From: Verpa conica
Lineage: Eukaryota > Ascomycota > Pezizomycetes > Pezizales > Morchellaceae
Direction of reading: 5' to 3'
NCBI GenBank assembly: GCA_033030425.1
Contig: JAUFSD010000011.1
Span: forward strand, 1,302,001-1,366,000
Length of the DNA: 64,000 nucleotides
How positions within the stretch are numbered: the first letter of the stretch is position 1; the number at the start of each line of letters is the position of its first letter. The position numbers and the translations under genes were made by a program. This document shows positions 44,568-56,800 of this stretch, one piece after another. The notes below the pieces were generated by a model. It was not told the DNA's origin, did no database searches, and was given only the letters and a program-made list of their open reading frames with translations.

Positions 44568-46564
44568 TATGCGGGTGGAGTGGGAGGTGGGTTTCTGTCT
44601 CTTTCTGTGTTGGTCGTTTTTTTTTTCTTTCTTTTTGTGAGTTTGTGTGGGTACAGATTCTCAGACTTGGTGGATGGGGGTGTTTCTCGTGGTGGGTAGG
44701 ACTGGTGGAGGTTTCTTCTTGGGGCTGTGGATATGTACCCTACGAGGTTTTTCTATTTGTGTATCGTGGTTAGAGGGATATGCGAGTGAAGGGGGCCCAA
44801 ATACGTTTGTGCCCGAAGTAGAGTTAATAAAGGAAGTGTCCGCACGAGCATAGGTGTTTTTTTTAGAATATGACGAGAGGCTTAATTGTTGCGTAATTGA
44901 AGGTCCTTAAATTCTACAAATAACTGCAGACAGGAGAAAGCTCATAGATTATTCAACCCGGAGAAGTGTAAGAGGGTAGGGGTATCGGTGGTGATGCGTA
45001 CTTTTTGAAATAGTATTTCCGAAAAACCCTAACCCTAGGATAATATAAATATACCGGAAACTATAAGTCTTTGGGGAATAGCAAGAATGGATATAGGGTT
45101 ATTAGAGTAGACCAGTTAGACACTAAACCCGTAGTTCTTCTAGCGGCTGGAAGTCCGAGTATCATATCCTGCGTTAGGTTATCGTGTCGCTCGGCTTCCT
45201 CTCGGTGGCGGAAACTATACTTGGCTAAGCGTTTGGTATTTAGGCCTAAGTATTCACGATATAAATAATATCTAAGGGTCTATTTTTGTATTGAGGGTAA
45301 AGGGTAATTACTGCAAAACTGTAAGTTTAGTTGGGTCAGGGTTAGGTTTATTTTAAGTGGAGGGAGAAATTCTACCATCCGTTTGGTGCTGGAACCTTGC
45401 TCGTGTATTGGACAATTACTTATGCCCGAGATAATAGTACCTTTATTTGGCTTTTTTTCTAGTGCGCATTATTTTAGTGATGTGACAGCTATATTTAACT
45501 ATTGTGAACAGTATGCAAAGAGTAGTAGATGTGTTTTTTTTTGTAATTAGCTACGTATTGCGGCTCTCTACGGCCTAAGCTGCTTCAATGGCTCGGAGCG
45601 TCATGCTGACCGCTGATATCCATGGGCCTAGAGTGCCTCAATATGATGATGGAGTGCCTTGTGATCAAGCCCTCGAAAGTGCAATACGCCAAGTCTCATT
45701 CAATGTACAGCGGGGTAAAACGATAATCACAGAAATTTGTCTATGGCTCAAGCTGATAGGGTATGCACGCCGCACTCCCATTTTTACTATACCCTGAAAT
45801 GTTTTGAAGTACGATCAGGGTACTGTCGTGTATCCTCCACCAACATTATAGCTTCTAAATTACTGTATATACATTTTTGCCAAGAGCCTAAATATAGGTG
45901 AAACATTTGGCTGTTAATCGACTGCTCATTGCTAGAGCTTTGGCAAAGTTACTGGTAGGCCCAATAGCCTAATCTACATGAACTTATTCTTACTTTCTAT
46001 CGTCAGTGGCGTTTTGCGTCGCTAGCCATACCATTCATCGAGAACGGACCTTCTTCGTTTAGCTTCTAGTGTTACAGTTTTTGAGAAATCGCAGCCCGCT
46101 AGATTCTAACATATTATCGGCTTTGCGGTAGCAAATAGCTCTATCGGTTGGATAGTTAGGTAGGGTTAGGTTTTGGTTTTTATGAGGCATGGTTGGAAAA
46201 ATGTCCCTAAAAGAATCAGAAGAGCTAACTATAATCTGTGATTAATGTACGAGGGGGTTCTTCTCAATGTTATCTAGTAATTCTCCATGTGACTTTCTTT
46301 TGTTTCATAAAGCTCATTATACACATTCTTGGTGGCGCCCGATACGAGGCACATGTACTCGTATCAGTGATCTAGGACAATGTAGGATAATAAGCTTAAC
46401 CTAGACCAATCTATGCGATCACTAATATTAATTGTATATGAGCATTCCCCGCTTGAGTATCAAAATATAATCTGACTTCAAATCCGTCTTTCACACAATT
46501 CTCTCCTCTCCTCTCCACCTCTCTGTAGGCTTCACTAGTCACAACACTCTTACCTTCTACTAAA
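44568..46564. other. Gene-free stretch
   Basis: The first 300 bases after the J-domain gene are G/T-rich and open in two frames, probably 3' UTR. Beyond that it is AT-rich with no supported gene. A 69-codon frame at 45588 has no motif. The last 70 bases are CT-rich, leading to the gene at 46565. Confidence 0.4.
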
Positions 46565-46956
46565 ATGAAACTTCTCTATCTTCTCGGCCCTCTCTTTGTC
46601 ACTGCCTCGTACGCTAGAATCAATGGCCGTTGCGCTAGTACTGGGGCGGCTTCCGGTATTTGCATCGACTATAGAGAGTGTGGGGACTATCATGGCTCAT
46701 ACACCATCGGCGACTGTCCTGGTGACCCTGGAAATATTAGATGCTGTAGTGGGATGAGTAACTGCTATGGGTCCCGTAGCGCTTGCGTATGGTGGCCTAG
46801 TGGGTGTAGTACTCACGAGGGACCTGCTGGTCAGTACTCCTATTCTTTCTTCAAGTAGAGTTATATTGTGAGTATAATATTTTGTTTATGCTAAGAACAA
46901 ATAAACGTATAGGCTATTGCCCTGGTGGTAGCGATTTTAGGTGTTGTAAGTTTTGA
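46565..46956 (+). CDS. Small secreted cysteine-rich protein, 102 aa
   Basis: Two exons (46565-46829 and 46913-46956) give 102 residues. Residues 1-17 are a signal peptide (MKLLYLLGPLFVTASYA). The mature part has 12 cysteines with two CPG...CC units (CPGDPGNIRCC and CPGGSDFRCC). That pattern resembles the Cys-rich modules found beside fungal muramidase/peptidase domains, but no catalytic domain follows. The spliced form uses a GTCAGT donor; reading through the intron gives a 97-residue form ending YSFFK. A GTGAGT donor 37 nt further lies beyond that stop. It is likely extracellular; an effector or antimicrobial role is possible but unproven. Confidence 0.68.
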
Positions 46957-47937
46957 GGAAATTAGGGTTAGTGATGGTCGGTAAGGAGATCGATGTTGTG
47001 GATTCTATGTTTCTGGGGATTTCTGGCAGATAAATTCCAAAGCTTTATTGTTCGCTTACGCATAGTTTGGGAGTTCTGCCCTTATATTGGATTGTTATGT
47101 AAACTTGGTGAATGAAATGTAGATCTACTTGGGGTGGGATTAAATATTGTCCCTCTCTTGGTTGCAACGCGATAAATATCCAACTTAAAACCTGACAATA
47201 TCTAATTCCCCCCTAAGTAACTCAACCCGTGCAGCTGCCTCCTTCACATCTGATAACCATGTTTAGGTCGGTATTAATCATATTCGTGGGTCTCACTTAT
47301 CCTGTATATGGCTAGAAAGCCGACTATGAAAGCCGACTATTAAGCCCTGTCTATTATATTCCATAGTATACTCAGGCGTTTATTAAATACTCGTATGTAG
47401 CTAGTGAGGAGGGACACAGCACCAAAACTCACTAAAATTCTTTTATAGAAAAACCTCAAAATCATACAAAAAGCTGGGCATAAGCTATCTATAATACCTA
47501 GAACTACTGTGATAAATCTATATTGTTATTGTAATTGTGTTTTTTGTCTCATCATGTTGTTTTGTTGCTACCTCCCACACACATAATTTTGAGTGTCGCC
47601 GAAGGTTGCAACCTCCCTCCCTTTAATAAACGCCTGAGTAGAAATATACTGCTAATCATTCTCTATCCTGTTGGTTTACCTCCTTTAGTACTGGTAGGGA
47701 CCGGTACAGAGGCCTGTATGACTACAACCGTCCCATCAACTAATTTAGAACAACAAAAAAAATTAAATGAAATAAAAATTAAAAACAACAAACTGCCACC
47801 ACAATAGTATATTTATACTACTCATTCTCTGTATCACTGCCACAGTTTTGATTTATAATGCCTATATCTAAATATTCATCTAATCTAAATCTAGTTCATG
47901 TATTGATAATAAATTGCTACAGGACTTTCTTTGTAGC
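46957..47937. other. Spacer before the integrase-type element
   Basis: AT-rich. A hydrophobic frame at 47535-47807 shows no motif. The left boundary of the mobile element probably lies somewhere here, but I cannot identify its terminal repeats. Confidence 0.3.
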
Positions 47938-49681
47938 TCAGGTGTCCACTGATGTGTTAAGCGGCTGTGGACATAATGAAAGATTTTGTCCATCTTCAAT
48001 GAGATTGACTATAACTTGACGGAGATAAAAGTATGTGACACGGTGGAGTGGGAGTTTATTACCACTTTGAGGTTCTATATAAACTGATTCATACTTTATA
48101 GGGTAGTCGTATATACCATACTTTGAAGAATGGTTATATACTTATTGAGAGTATCGGAGGGAAGATATTTGTTTGGATCTATTTTATAACTATAGTATTA
48201 GTAATTTGAAAAAAATAGAAAAATAGTTATAGTACCATAATCGGTAAAATCAGCTTGAAGTCTTTTTAAAACGGTTTGATCTGGTGGTGAGCCATAGTCA
48301 CGTATACCATCAGGTAGCGTGAAGTATAGTACAACTGGCTGTCCAATAGGAAGATTTGGACGGTTTTTTTGATAGCAAATTCTGTGAGTATTTCAGAGTC
48401 GAACATACTCATATATTTCTTCCCGCACAATTGGCATATATATATATAATAGTGCAATTTTGTCTGCAAAACTGCTTGTGAAGTCACCAGAATCGCGTAG
48501 ATTATCAAAATAGTTCTAAATGTTTACATTGAAAAGTAAGTAAGTAAGTATTTAGATACTAGTAAACTGGTAGGGTTTTATACTTTCCTTGTACTACTTT
48601 GACTTTTGCTCATTCCTCTCCACCACGATTCAATACGTTGATTAAGAGTTGATGTTCCATACCAATAGATCTGGTTAAATTGTATATTGGGATTTTTAGC
48701 CTTATGAAGCTGCCAGTGGGCATTGGCCATCATAGTGGTTTCAGTTCCCTGATCTGAACGGATAGCATTGGGTAAAATATTTGTTTCTTTTATTAAGTCA
48801 AGATATTGACGGAGAACAGCTATACCAGTTCTGCATAATATACCAACATGGATCCAAGACACATATCTTGCATATATTAGTTTCAGATGGAATAAAAGGA
48901 ACCCGATACTAACCGAGAATAAGCGTCAATGCCAGCGTAGACTTCAATACCATACTCATTCATTTTATGATGACCATCAACGGAAAGAACATAGTTAACG
49001 CCAGGTACACTAAATATACTACGAGGAATTTTCTGCATTCCAAATACACGTTCAGATACTCCAATTGGATCAATAGTTCAAAGAATCTCAAACATTCGAT
49101 CTCGAGCTACTGGTATACCACATTGTCTCAAATACTTATTTGGTATGTAAGACGTCGGCCATATAAAGATGTCTGACCAGATTCAAGCTGCTGTTCTAGT
49201 ACTCTCCGTATAACAGTGTTATGTTCAGGAAAGTCCTTCCGCTCAGTTCGCTGACGCATCCCCACCGCTAGACGCAAGTGTATCATCCTTTACTGTCAGC
49301 TATTTAAAAATAGTAAAAGGATATAATAACTCACATATTATTACTAATACTATACTCTTTACGGTGGAGATACCGAAGGATATCCTCATCGGAAAGACTA
49401 AATTCATAAAATAAAATCCATAATTCAAGTTGGATTGCATGAACGCTAGTAGGAGATAGTTTCATATCATTTTTATGGAAGCTCCAGTCTTGTGCGCGTT
49501 CTAATGTGCTTTTTAACGGGAAGTCTGTTGAGATTTGAGAATGTGCTTGTGTAGCTATAGCAAGATTTGGATAGTTGTGTTGTATTTGTTGTTGTATTTG
49601 GTCAACTGTGCGGTTTTCGAGTATGGACCATGACCAAATAAGGTATTCGAATGGCTCCAGGCTTGTTGTATGTGGGGGCAT
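47938..49681 (-). pseudogene. Decayed integrase-type (DDE) transposon protein
   Basis: Read on the minus strand from the ATG at 49681 (an in-frame ATG lies at 49741). An N-terminal helical part precedes the DDE core: first Asp in SVDGHHKM, second in AIRSDQGTET, and Glu in NQRIESWW. A C-terminal part (LPDGIRDYG, then YDYPIKYESVY) follows, with introns between. This order matches the integrase-core proteins common in fungal genomes. Damage is clear: a frameshift near 49125-49145 and in-frame TGA stops at 49078-49080 and 48393-48395. At both stops a change from CGA or TGG would explain the TGA, as RIP makes. The gene is divergent from 49825 with a short gap, so the pair likely forms one element. 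I could not find terminal repeats. Confidence 0.65.
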
Positions 49682-49824
49682 TATGTAGAATTGGATAACT
49701 TTGAATTTTTTTGATCGGTAAGTAGATATTGTGGGCACCATATTTATATAGCTACGTATTTCTCTAGATTCCTAATATACTCACAAGCTATTCTTTCTTT
49801 CTTTCTTACTCAATCGATTTAAAA

Positions 49825-51794
49825 ATGACTTATTCACCACCTAGACCCAATGATCCTTACTGTTCTCGATGCTGGCAGTTAAAGTCAAATTTCGTTGGCA
49901 TCTATCCATTGGCTCCTCGGCCTAATCCTTTATCATATCCTCCCAACGTAGCTGAACAATGGTGTCCCGGCTGTTGTCAAATTTGTCCATATGAACAACT
50001 TTCCCCAATTGAGTATATTTCTGAAAAGAATATTTTGGTGGCTGATAGTAGCTCAAACCTTTCAAAAGCTTCACAAAAAGCAGCCGGAGAAGCTTTATCC
50101 CAATTATCTATTCCTTGTACCTCCCCTCCTACACGCTTCTCAACCTATTCATTGCTAGAAAATGCAATCAATTCTGCAAAATCGGGTTATGCCAAATCCG
50201 CAAAAGCAGGGAATTTAAAAGACTCTGGGTTTAAACGCAAAGCAGCCCCATTTAAATCGGTATCTGGACCATCGAAACCTTCCTTTGGACAGCCAAGTAG
50301 TTCTTTTCCACCTACAACAACTCAGAAACCGCATATTTTTGAAAGACGGTTACGGCTTCTCTACCAACATGAAGATGCAATAAAGCTACTAGAAATTGTA
50401 GGGAGTGAAATCTGGCGGCCAGATAGTGCAACTCTAGACACAATTATTCCTGCCGGCATTTTTTCATGGAGTGGTTTTCTTGAACAACAAGTCCTTCAAA
50501 AAACAGGCCTTTGGCAAGAATTTGGGAAGCCATTTTGGAGTAATAAACCACCTGTTTGTAAGTATGTCATTGTTCACTTTTTAATATATATACTAATTTA
50601 GTTAAATAGATCCATATATAGAAAAAGTTACTCTGTTGAGTGCATGGAACAAACGCACTGGTGGAGATTGTTTGCCAGATATAATATATACTGGTAGAGA
50701 AAAACAGACTTTACGACGGGTACTTATGGAGTTCTTTCCAGAAACACAAAAGAGTCCAACGCCATTCGTATATCTTGTAATTGAGTATTCGATTCCATCT
50801 ACAGTTGAAGATTATCAGGAAGAGGAAACAGAACCGGATACTCCCAACTATTGTACGTTAACAAATTAAACCGTACATGGCAACCAACCTGAAATGTATA
50901 AAATATAACAATCACCAACAGCTTAACACAAAGGCATTTATAATCATGGTAGAAAAGCAAATAGGTAGTTCTTTTGAAATATTTACTTCATATAAAAAAA
51001 GAATAGGGAAGGAAGTGTGGGGGGGGTGGCTCAAATTGGCTAGGCAACTGTAAAGATACTTGTGGAGTTATGTACTTTAGCATGTAGACAAAAATTATTT
51101 TATTGCGTGATTGTAATCTTTATGGTCCTAAGTTTAGATACTTAACTAAGAATCATTAAATTTTTCATTTGTTGATCTGTTGTTGAGAAGTGTTAAGTTT
51201 TCGCATTTTTAGCCCTCTGACAATATTAATAATTCAGAGAAACTGAATGATCACTTGACCCCATATACTATATAGAGTGCATCACTGAATACTAATTTCT
51301 TATTCTTTACTTTATTCCAGGTTTTTATCTTTTTTTGTGGTTGTTACAGGCTTAGCTATACCCAGTAGTGTGTTGTTGCAGCCGATGTACGGTTTAATTT
51401 GTTAACATACAATATTATAATACTACTTCACCGGATTTGGTAGACGTTGAAGCTATTATCCCAGAACTCCACTACCAAAAAAATATAGAACAGCTATCAG
51501 AAGCATCAATTTCACCTCTTACACTTCCGGCGTCTTTAGATTTGCCAGTTTCCACAGAATCTGTAGGGGAACCTATAAGTAAAGTATGTTTGCGTTTACC
51601 CTTATATTTATATTGAAACTTATTAAAAATTTGTATAGAGAGATCATACAGAGATTACGATTACTTCTGTGAGCTCTAGTCCTGTCATACGGCCTCGAAC
51701 AAGGGCATATAAACGTGTTAGGTCAAATACTCGAGCTGCTGGAAAGAAAGTGGCCGGCAATACTGGAGATGAGAATAGTTGTACTGGAGAATAA
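49825..51794 (+). pseudogene. Divergent partner gene of the integrase element, split by a MITE
   Basis: Exon 1 is 49825-50557; intron 50558-50609 (GTAAGT...TAG); exon 2 starts at 50610 and is broken at 50850 by a 562-bp MITE; it resumes at 51415 to 51583; the last exon is 51639-51794. If the MITE and one TA copy are ignored, the frame is continuous with all phases matching, for about 432 residues. The N-terminus is Cys-rich (YCSRCW, WCPGCCQICPYEQ) and may bind zinc; a central Ser/Lys/Pro-rich region follows, and the C-terminus is basic (RPRTRAYKR). As it stands, translation stops inside the MITE after CTLTN. The family is unknown; its position suggests an accessory protein of the neighbouring transposon. 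Confidence 0.6.
50851..51412. mobile_element. MITE of 562 bp, TA-flanked, inserted in an exon
   Basis: Inverted ends TTGTACGTTAACAAATTAAA (50851) and the inverse ending at 51412, matching over about 29 bp with one difference, flanked by TA (50849-50850 and 51413-51414). The end layout agrees with the elements at 8957 and 39328. It has no coding capacity. The host frame reads through perfectly when the element and one TA are removed. Confidence 0.78.
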
Positions 51795-52287
51795 GTCGGG
51801 AATGATTGAAGTATGGGCAATATATGGAGGATAAACAGGCAGAGAATAAGGGGCGGTAATGGCAGAGAATATGGGCCGTAGAGTATATAAGATCTCTAAT
51901 AAATGGTATGAAGTTTCTTTATCAAATGATGCGTACAGTGAACCAAACGACAGGGTTCCAAGGGGCTTGCCCTTTGCTCCGGTTCCGGCTCCCCCGAGGT
52001 GGTGGGCAAAAAATTGAATTTGGGGCTAAATCGCAGGGGTTTTGGGAGACTTTGGGGACTATACTGGCTCAATAAAAAGTTCTATAAACCTCATATATAA
52101 TATAGCAAATTATTACAATTAATTATTAAATAAATAAATAAAATTATCACATATACCCCACTTGATCACATATACCCCCTCCAAAAAAAACCCGTACATA
52201 TAAACTTCCCCAACTAACTTCCCCAACTACAAAGGCTCAGTATTCACCCATATATTATCATGGTTAAAGAATACTAAACTAGTTCTA
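51795..52287. other. Spacer before the retrotransposon
   Basis: It is probably the right flank of the integrase-type element followed by intergenic DNA. TTCTA at 52283-52287 is the left target duplication of the LTR element. Confidence 0.4.
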
Positions 52288-52646
52288 TGTAAAAACCGAT
52301 CACCTATTGGGGAACAGCAGGCGACAATCACAAGGCAAGGCTAGTATCGAGAGACTAGGAACTCAAGGACAAGGTAGGTATGGTAACAATATAAGTTGTT
52401 GCGTAGAGAACTAACTAACTAACAGAGAAGCGTCCCTTTTATACCCTTTCTGGAGGGACGCTGAGATCAACAATGAGACAATATGAAACTGAAGGAGCGA
52501 CCTCCTTCTACATGAAACTATAGACGTCTCGTCCTGCGAGGCGTACTTCTTACATGACCAATGATAACAAGGATCCTACGAGATATGAAACGATACATGA
52601 AACAAGGGGATAGGCAGGGCAGACTAGGAAATAGGTGTTCTTGACA
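52288..52646 (-). repeat. 3' LTR of the chromovirus
   Basis: 359 bp, on the minus strand starting TGTCAAGAACACC and ending GGTTTTTACA. It nearly matches 58735-59094. A short purine run (GAAGAGGGA on the minus strand) lies just upstream and is the likely polypurine tract. Confidence 0.9.
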
Positions 52647-52689
52647 GTAGGTCCCTCTTCAAGGGCGAAGTTCCTACGAGACCGGAGTC

Positions 52690-53853
52690 TTAGTTTTGTT
52701 GCCTGAGGCGGCGTTGGATATTACGACGTTGGCGGGCTCCTTTAGAGAGCTTGCGCTGGGGTTTGGGGAAGTAGTTGGCTCCTATTTTCGCACTATAGTG
52801 TGCGAGGCAATCGTCATCGTAACAGGCAGTGAAGTGCATGCAGGCGTGTTCGTGTTTGGCAGACTCTTTAACTTCGTCCGTAGTAGTGCTTTCTTCGGGC
52901 TGTTGGAAAGTAACCCGGGGTTTGACGTTTCCCCAAGAGTCGTAGGAGTTGGCGGTGGAAGGTGCAGACTCAGCTGCTGGCGGAGCGTAGGCAAGGGGGA
53001 CAAGTTCTGCTCTTTCCCCGTGGGCCTTGAACATGGGGGAGAAGGGGGGTTCTTCTCTGGTGCGAGGGGTAATGTGTCCTTCCTGGACGGCTTGATTGGT
53101 GAGTCGGGTGATGAGGTCCAGCCTTTCTTTCTGCAATTCTTCTTTCTCGGTCTGTAGACGCTTCTCATACTGGGCGTTGAGAACTGCGGTTCCCGAGATG
53201 ATGGTGGAGACGTTTTTGGTGATATTACCAACCTCTTGGACCATTTCGATGAGGCCAGGAGGGGGAGATACTGGTGCTGGAGGAGTAGGTGAGACGACAT
53301 AGGGAGACGGGTGTTCATCCTCGCACTCGCAGCTATGTCTTGAACTGACGCTCATGGGGCTGGTGGGTTGGTGGTCAGGAATGGTGGAGGCGGGAGACGA
53401 AGCAGCGACAGGGTGTCTTTCCTGGCAATCTTCGCAATACGGGTCTTCGAGGATTGGGATCGTTGGCTGGGTACTGGCTGCGGTGATTGCTACCTCGAGT
53501 TTGCTGTAGTCGAGGGTTCCGTCTTCCTTGATGAGTGGGGAGAGTGGTGTTTCGGCGGGGACGTTGATTCTAGCTTTAATGAGGGTTATCTGCTGCCCCA
53601 AGGCAGCGCCGGTGGTGGCAAGTACGTTGGCATGGTAGGTGTTCATCTCCATGGTGGCTTCGAGTAACCGGCACTCGAAGATACGGAGCGCTTGGGGGAA
53701 AGCAATGAGGGATTGGGCGGCCACTTCGTAGTCACGTTTGGCAAATTCCAGTTTGGTACGGAGGAGGGTGATGTGGGCATGGGTGCTTAGGCTAATAGAG
53801 GTGCCGTTGACGGTAACTTTAACGGCGGGAACGGGTGCGACGTATAGAGACAT
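52690..53853 (-). CDS. Third ORF of the chromovirus, accessory protein of about 387 aa
   Basis: This frame follows pol in the position where env lies in other elements. I place the start at MSLYVAPVPAV (53853), overlapping the pol end by 35 nt in another phase; upstream in-frame ATG at 53985 would overlap by 167 nt. The protein has a helical N-terminal part (about 25-110), a Cys/His pair (CEDCQERH), a Pro/Ser-rich middle, a coiled coil (about 205-250, EKEELQKERLDLITRL) and a C-terminal Cys/His motif (HEHACMHFTACYDDDCLAHY) followed by a basic end (RKLSKGARQRR). No signal peptide or membrane helix is present, so it is not an envelope protein. A zinc- or nucleic-acid-binding accessory role is inferred. 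Its open length argues for selection. Confidence 0.7.
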   Translation of the reverse strand: MSLYVAPVPAVKVTVNGTSISLSTHAHITLLRTKLEFAKRDYEVAAQSLIAFPQALRIFECRLLEATMEMNTYHANVLATTGAALGQQITLIKARINVPAETPLSPLIKEDGTLDYSKLEVAITAASTQPTIPILEDPYCEDCQERHPVAASSPASTIPDHQPTSPMSVSSRHSCECEDEHPSPYVVSPTPPAPVSPPPGLIEMVQEVGNITKNVSTIISGTAVLNAQYEKRLQTEKEELQKERLDLITRLTNQAVQEGHITPRTREEPPFSPMFKAHGERAELVPLAYAPPAAESAPSTANSYDSWGNVKPRVTFQQPEESTTTDEVKESAKHEHACMHFTACYDDDCLAHYSAKIGANYFPKPQRKLSKGARQRRNIQRRLRQQN

Positions 53854-56800
53854 TTTGGTTTGTGGGGGAAGGTTTGTGTGGGTAGCGGTGGTGAAATTCG
53901 TGGATGAGGGATTGGGAGTTTTCGAAGTTAGAGGCAGGGTACCACTCTTGGTCGTGTTCCTTTGAGTAGCCTTTCCACTGAGCACGGTAGTAGAGTTTGT
54001 TGCGAAGGAGTTTGGAATCGATAACCTGATCGATTTCGAATTCTTCGTGAGAGTTAACGATGACTGGGGGAGGGGGAGGCTGGATATGACCGGGTATTGG
54101 TTCTGAGGAGGCTGTTGGTTCGAGAAGGCTGATGTGGAATGTGGGATGGATTTTCATGGAGGGAGGAAGGTCCAATTTATAGGCGCGGGTACCTATTCGT
54201 TCGAGTACGGAGAATGGTCCTAGGCGTTTGAAATCCAGCTTGCTGGAGGGTCGTGTGGTGTTGATGTTTCGTCTAAGCAGCCAAACTTTGTCTCCTGGTT
54301 TCAGGATAGGATCTGGTGACCGATATTTGTTTGATTGTTCTGCTTGTGATTCTTGGCTGAAACGGATTTCGTCGCGGAGTGACTCATGTAGTGTTTGTAA
54401 CTGTTTTGTGTATGACTCGATTTCGGGGGCTCGTGTGACAGGGGCTTGTAGATTTAGGAGGTGTTTTGGGTTGTAGCCGTAATTGGCAAAGAATGGCGAG
54501 ACTTTGGTGGTGCTTGAGGCTGTGTTGTTGTAACAGAATTCGGCAGTGTTTAGGAGTTCCGCCCAATTGTCTTGTTGGTAGTTGACATAGGCTCGGAGAT
54601 ACTGTTCCAAGATGGCGTTGACTCGTTCTGTTTGTCCGTCGGTTTGGGGGTGGAAAGCCGTGCTTAGGTTGCTTTTGATTTCGAGTTCTTTTGTTAATTC
54701 TTTCCAGAAGTTTGCGGTGAACAGTGAGTCGCGGTCGCTTGTGATGTCGTCCGGTAATCCATGATGTTTAAAAACATGTGTCATGAATAGTTTTGCAAAT
54801 TGTTGGGCTGTAAGGGAGGCTTGGCAGGGTACGAAATGTGCCATTTTTGTAAGACGGTCTACTACCACCCACAGGGCATCGTGTCCTTGTGACGTTGGCA
54901 GTCCTGTGATGAAGTCCATGGACAGTGATCGCCAGGGGCGATCAGGGGGTTGTAGAGGTTTGAGTAATCCGAAAGGGGCGTGTCTGACTGGTTTGATGCG
55001 GGCGCACGTGTCGCAGTGATCGACGTATTTTGTGACGAATTTTCTTATTCCCGGGAAATAGTAGTCTCGTGTGATTAGTTCGAGGGTTTTTTCGCGACCG
55101 GGGTGTCCTGCGGCTGGGTTGTCGTGGATCTGTTTCATGATTTGGAGGCGAAGTGGGGTATTGTCAGGGATCCAGATGAGGCCATCGTATGTTAGTAGGT
55201 TATCTTGCATGGAGCATAGTCCTAGTGCAACGTCCTTTGATCTGGTGACACCGTTTTTTAGGTTTTGGATTACTTGGCGTGTTAGGGGATCGTTTTGGAG
55301 TTGTTTCTGAATCTCTTTTTTGATGGTGTTGTCGGTGGCTATGTTTGTGACGGTGGCGCTTAGTTGGAACTTGTCGGGTTTCAGGAGTGTTTGTTTGAGG
55401 TGTAGGTCCCCCTTTTGAGGCAGATCTCCTGATCGCCTGGTTAAAGCGTCGGGTTTTTGTCCTTGATTGCCGGGTCTGTAGGTGATGACGAAATTGTAAC
55501 TTCCAAGGGTTTCGGCCCACCGTGCTTGTCTTCTATTTAATTCTTTGGTTGTCATGAAGTATTCTAGGTTTTTGTGATCGCTGAGTACTTTGATTTGGTG
55601 TTGACTTCCTTCTAGATACTGTCTCCATTCTTGAAATGCTGAAACTATGGCGAGGAGTTCTTTATCATGAATTTCGTAGTTGATTTGGGCTGCGTTCATT
55701 TTCTTTGAGTAGTACGCAATGGGGTGGAGGGTTCCTTCGTTGTTAGGTTGGGAGATTACTGCGGCTACTACGTAGTCCGAGGCGTCGGTTTCTACCGTGA
55801 TTTCTTTTGACGGGTCGAAGTGCTGGAGGATTGGGGCTGTGGTGAAAGCTTTTTTAAGTATGTCGAATGCTTTTCTTGCTTCCGTATTGAACTCGAATTT
55901 GACGTCCTTCTTGAGGAGTTGTGTTAACGGTTTGCAGATGTTGCTATACTTGTTGATGAAGCGTCGATAGAAGTTGGCAAATCCTAAGAAACACTGGACG
56001 TCGTGGACTGAGGCTAGGTCGGGCCATTCGGTTATGGCTTGGATTTTCTTGGGGTCCATGAACACACCTTTGGGAGATACTACGAAACCGAGGTATTCTA
56101 TCTCTTTTTGGTGGAAATGGCACTTAGAAGGTTTGAGGTTGATTCCAGCGTTACGAAGTTTTTTCATAACCTGGCGGACTTGATTGACATGGGACTTCAT
56201 GTCTTCGGAGTAGATGAGGATGTCATCTAGATAGACGATACAGAAGACGTCTAGGAACTCGGACAGGATCTCGTTGATCCATGCTTGGAACGTGGCAGGG
56301 GCATTAGTGAGTCCAAACGGCATGACAGTGTATTCGTAAAGGCCGTAACGCGTACGAAATGCTGTTTTCCATTCGTCCCCTTCTGCTATTCGGATATGGT
56401 GGTATCCTTCTCGGATATCTAATGATGTATAGACTTTGGCTGACTTTAGTCGGTCTAAAGCTTCGTTGATTAGTGGCAAGGGGTACCGGTCTTTAACAGT
56501 GACGGCGTTAAGTCCGCGGTAATCGACACACAGCCGCATTGATCCATCTTTTTTCTTAACAAATAGGATGGGTGCTCCGGCTGAGGAAGATGAGGATCTA
56601 ATCCATCCTCTCTTCAGGTAGGTTTCCAGGTATTCGCGTAGAGTTTTCAACTCTGCTTCTGACAATGAGTACAGTTGCTTGAACGGCGGGGTGGTTCCTG
56701 GCATGAGGTTGATCTTATGATCTGCTCGGCGACGAGGAGGCGGGTCGGTAGGTTCGCGCTCGTGGAATATATCGAGGAAGTCGTGGTATTCGACGGGTAG

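Noticed and set aside
45026..45040. CCCTAACCCTA, telomere-like
   Set aside because: Barely two units; similar short bits at 7819, 18035 and 40535 are scattered and form no array.
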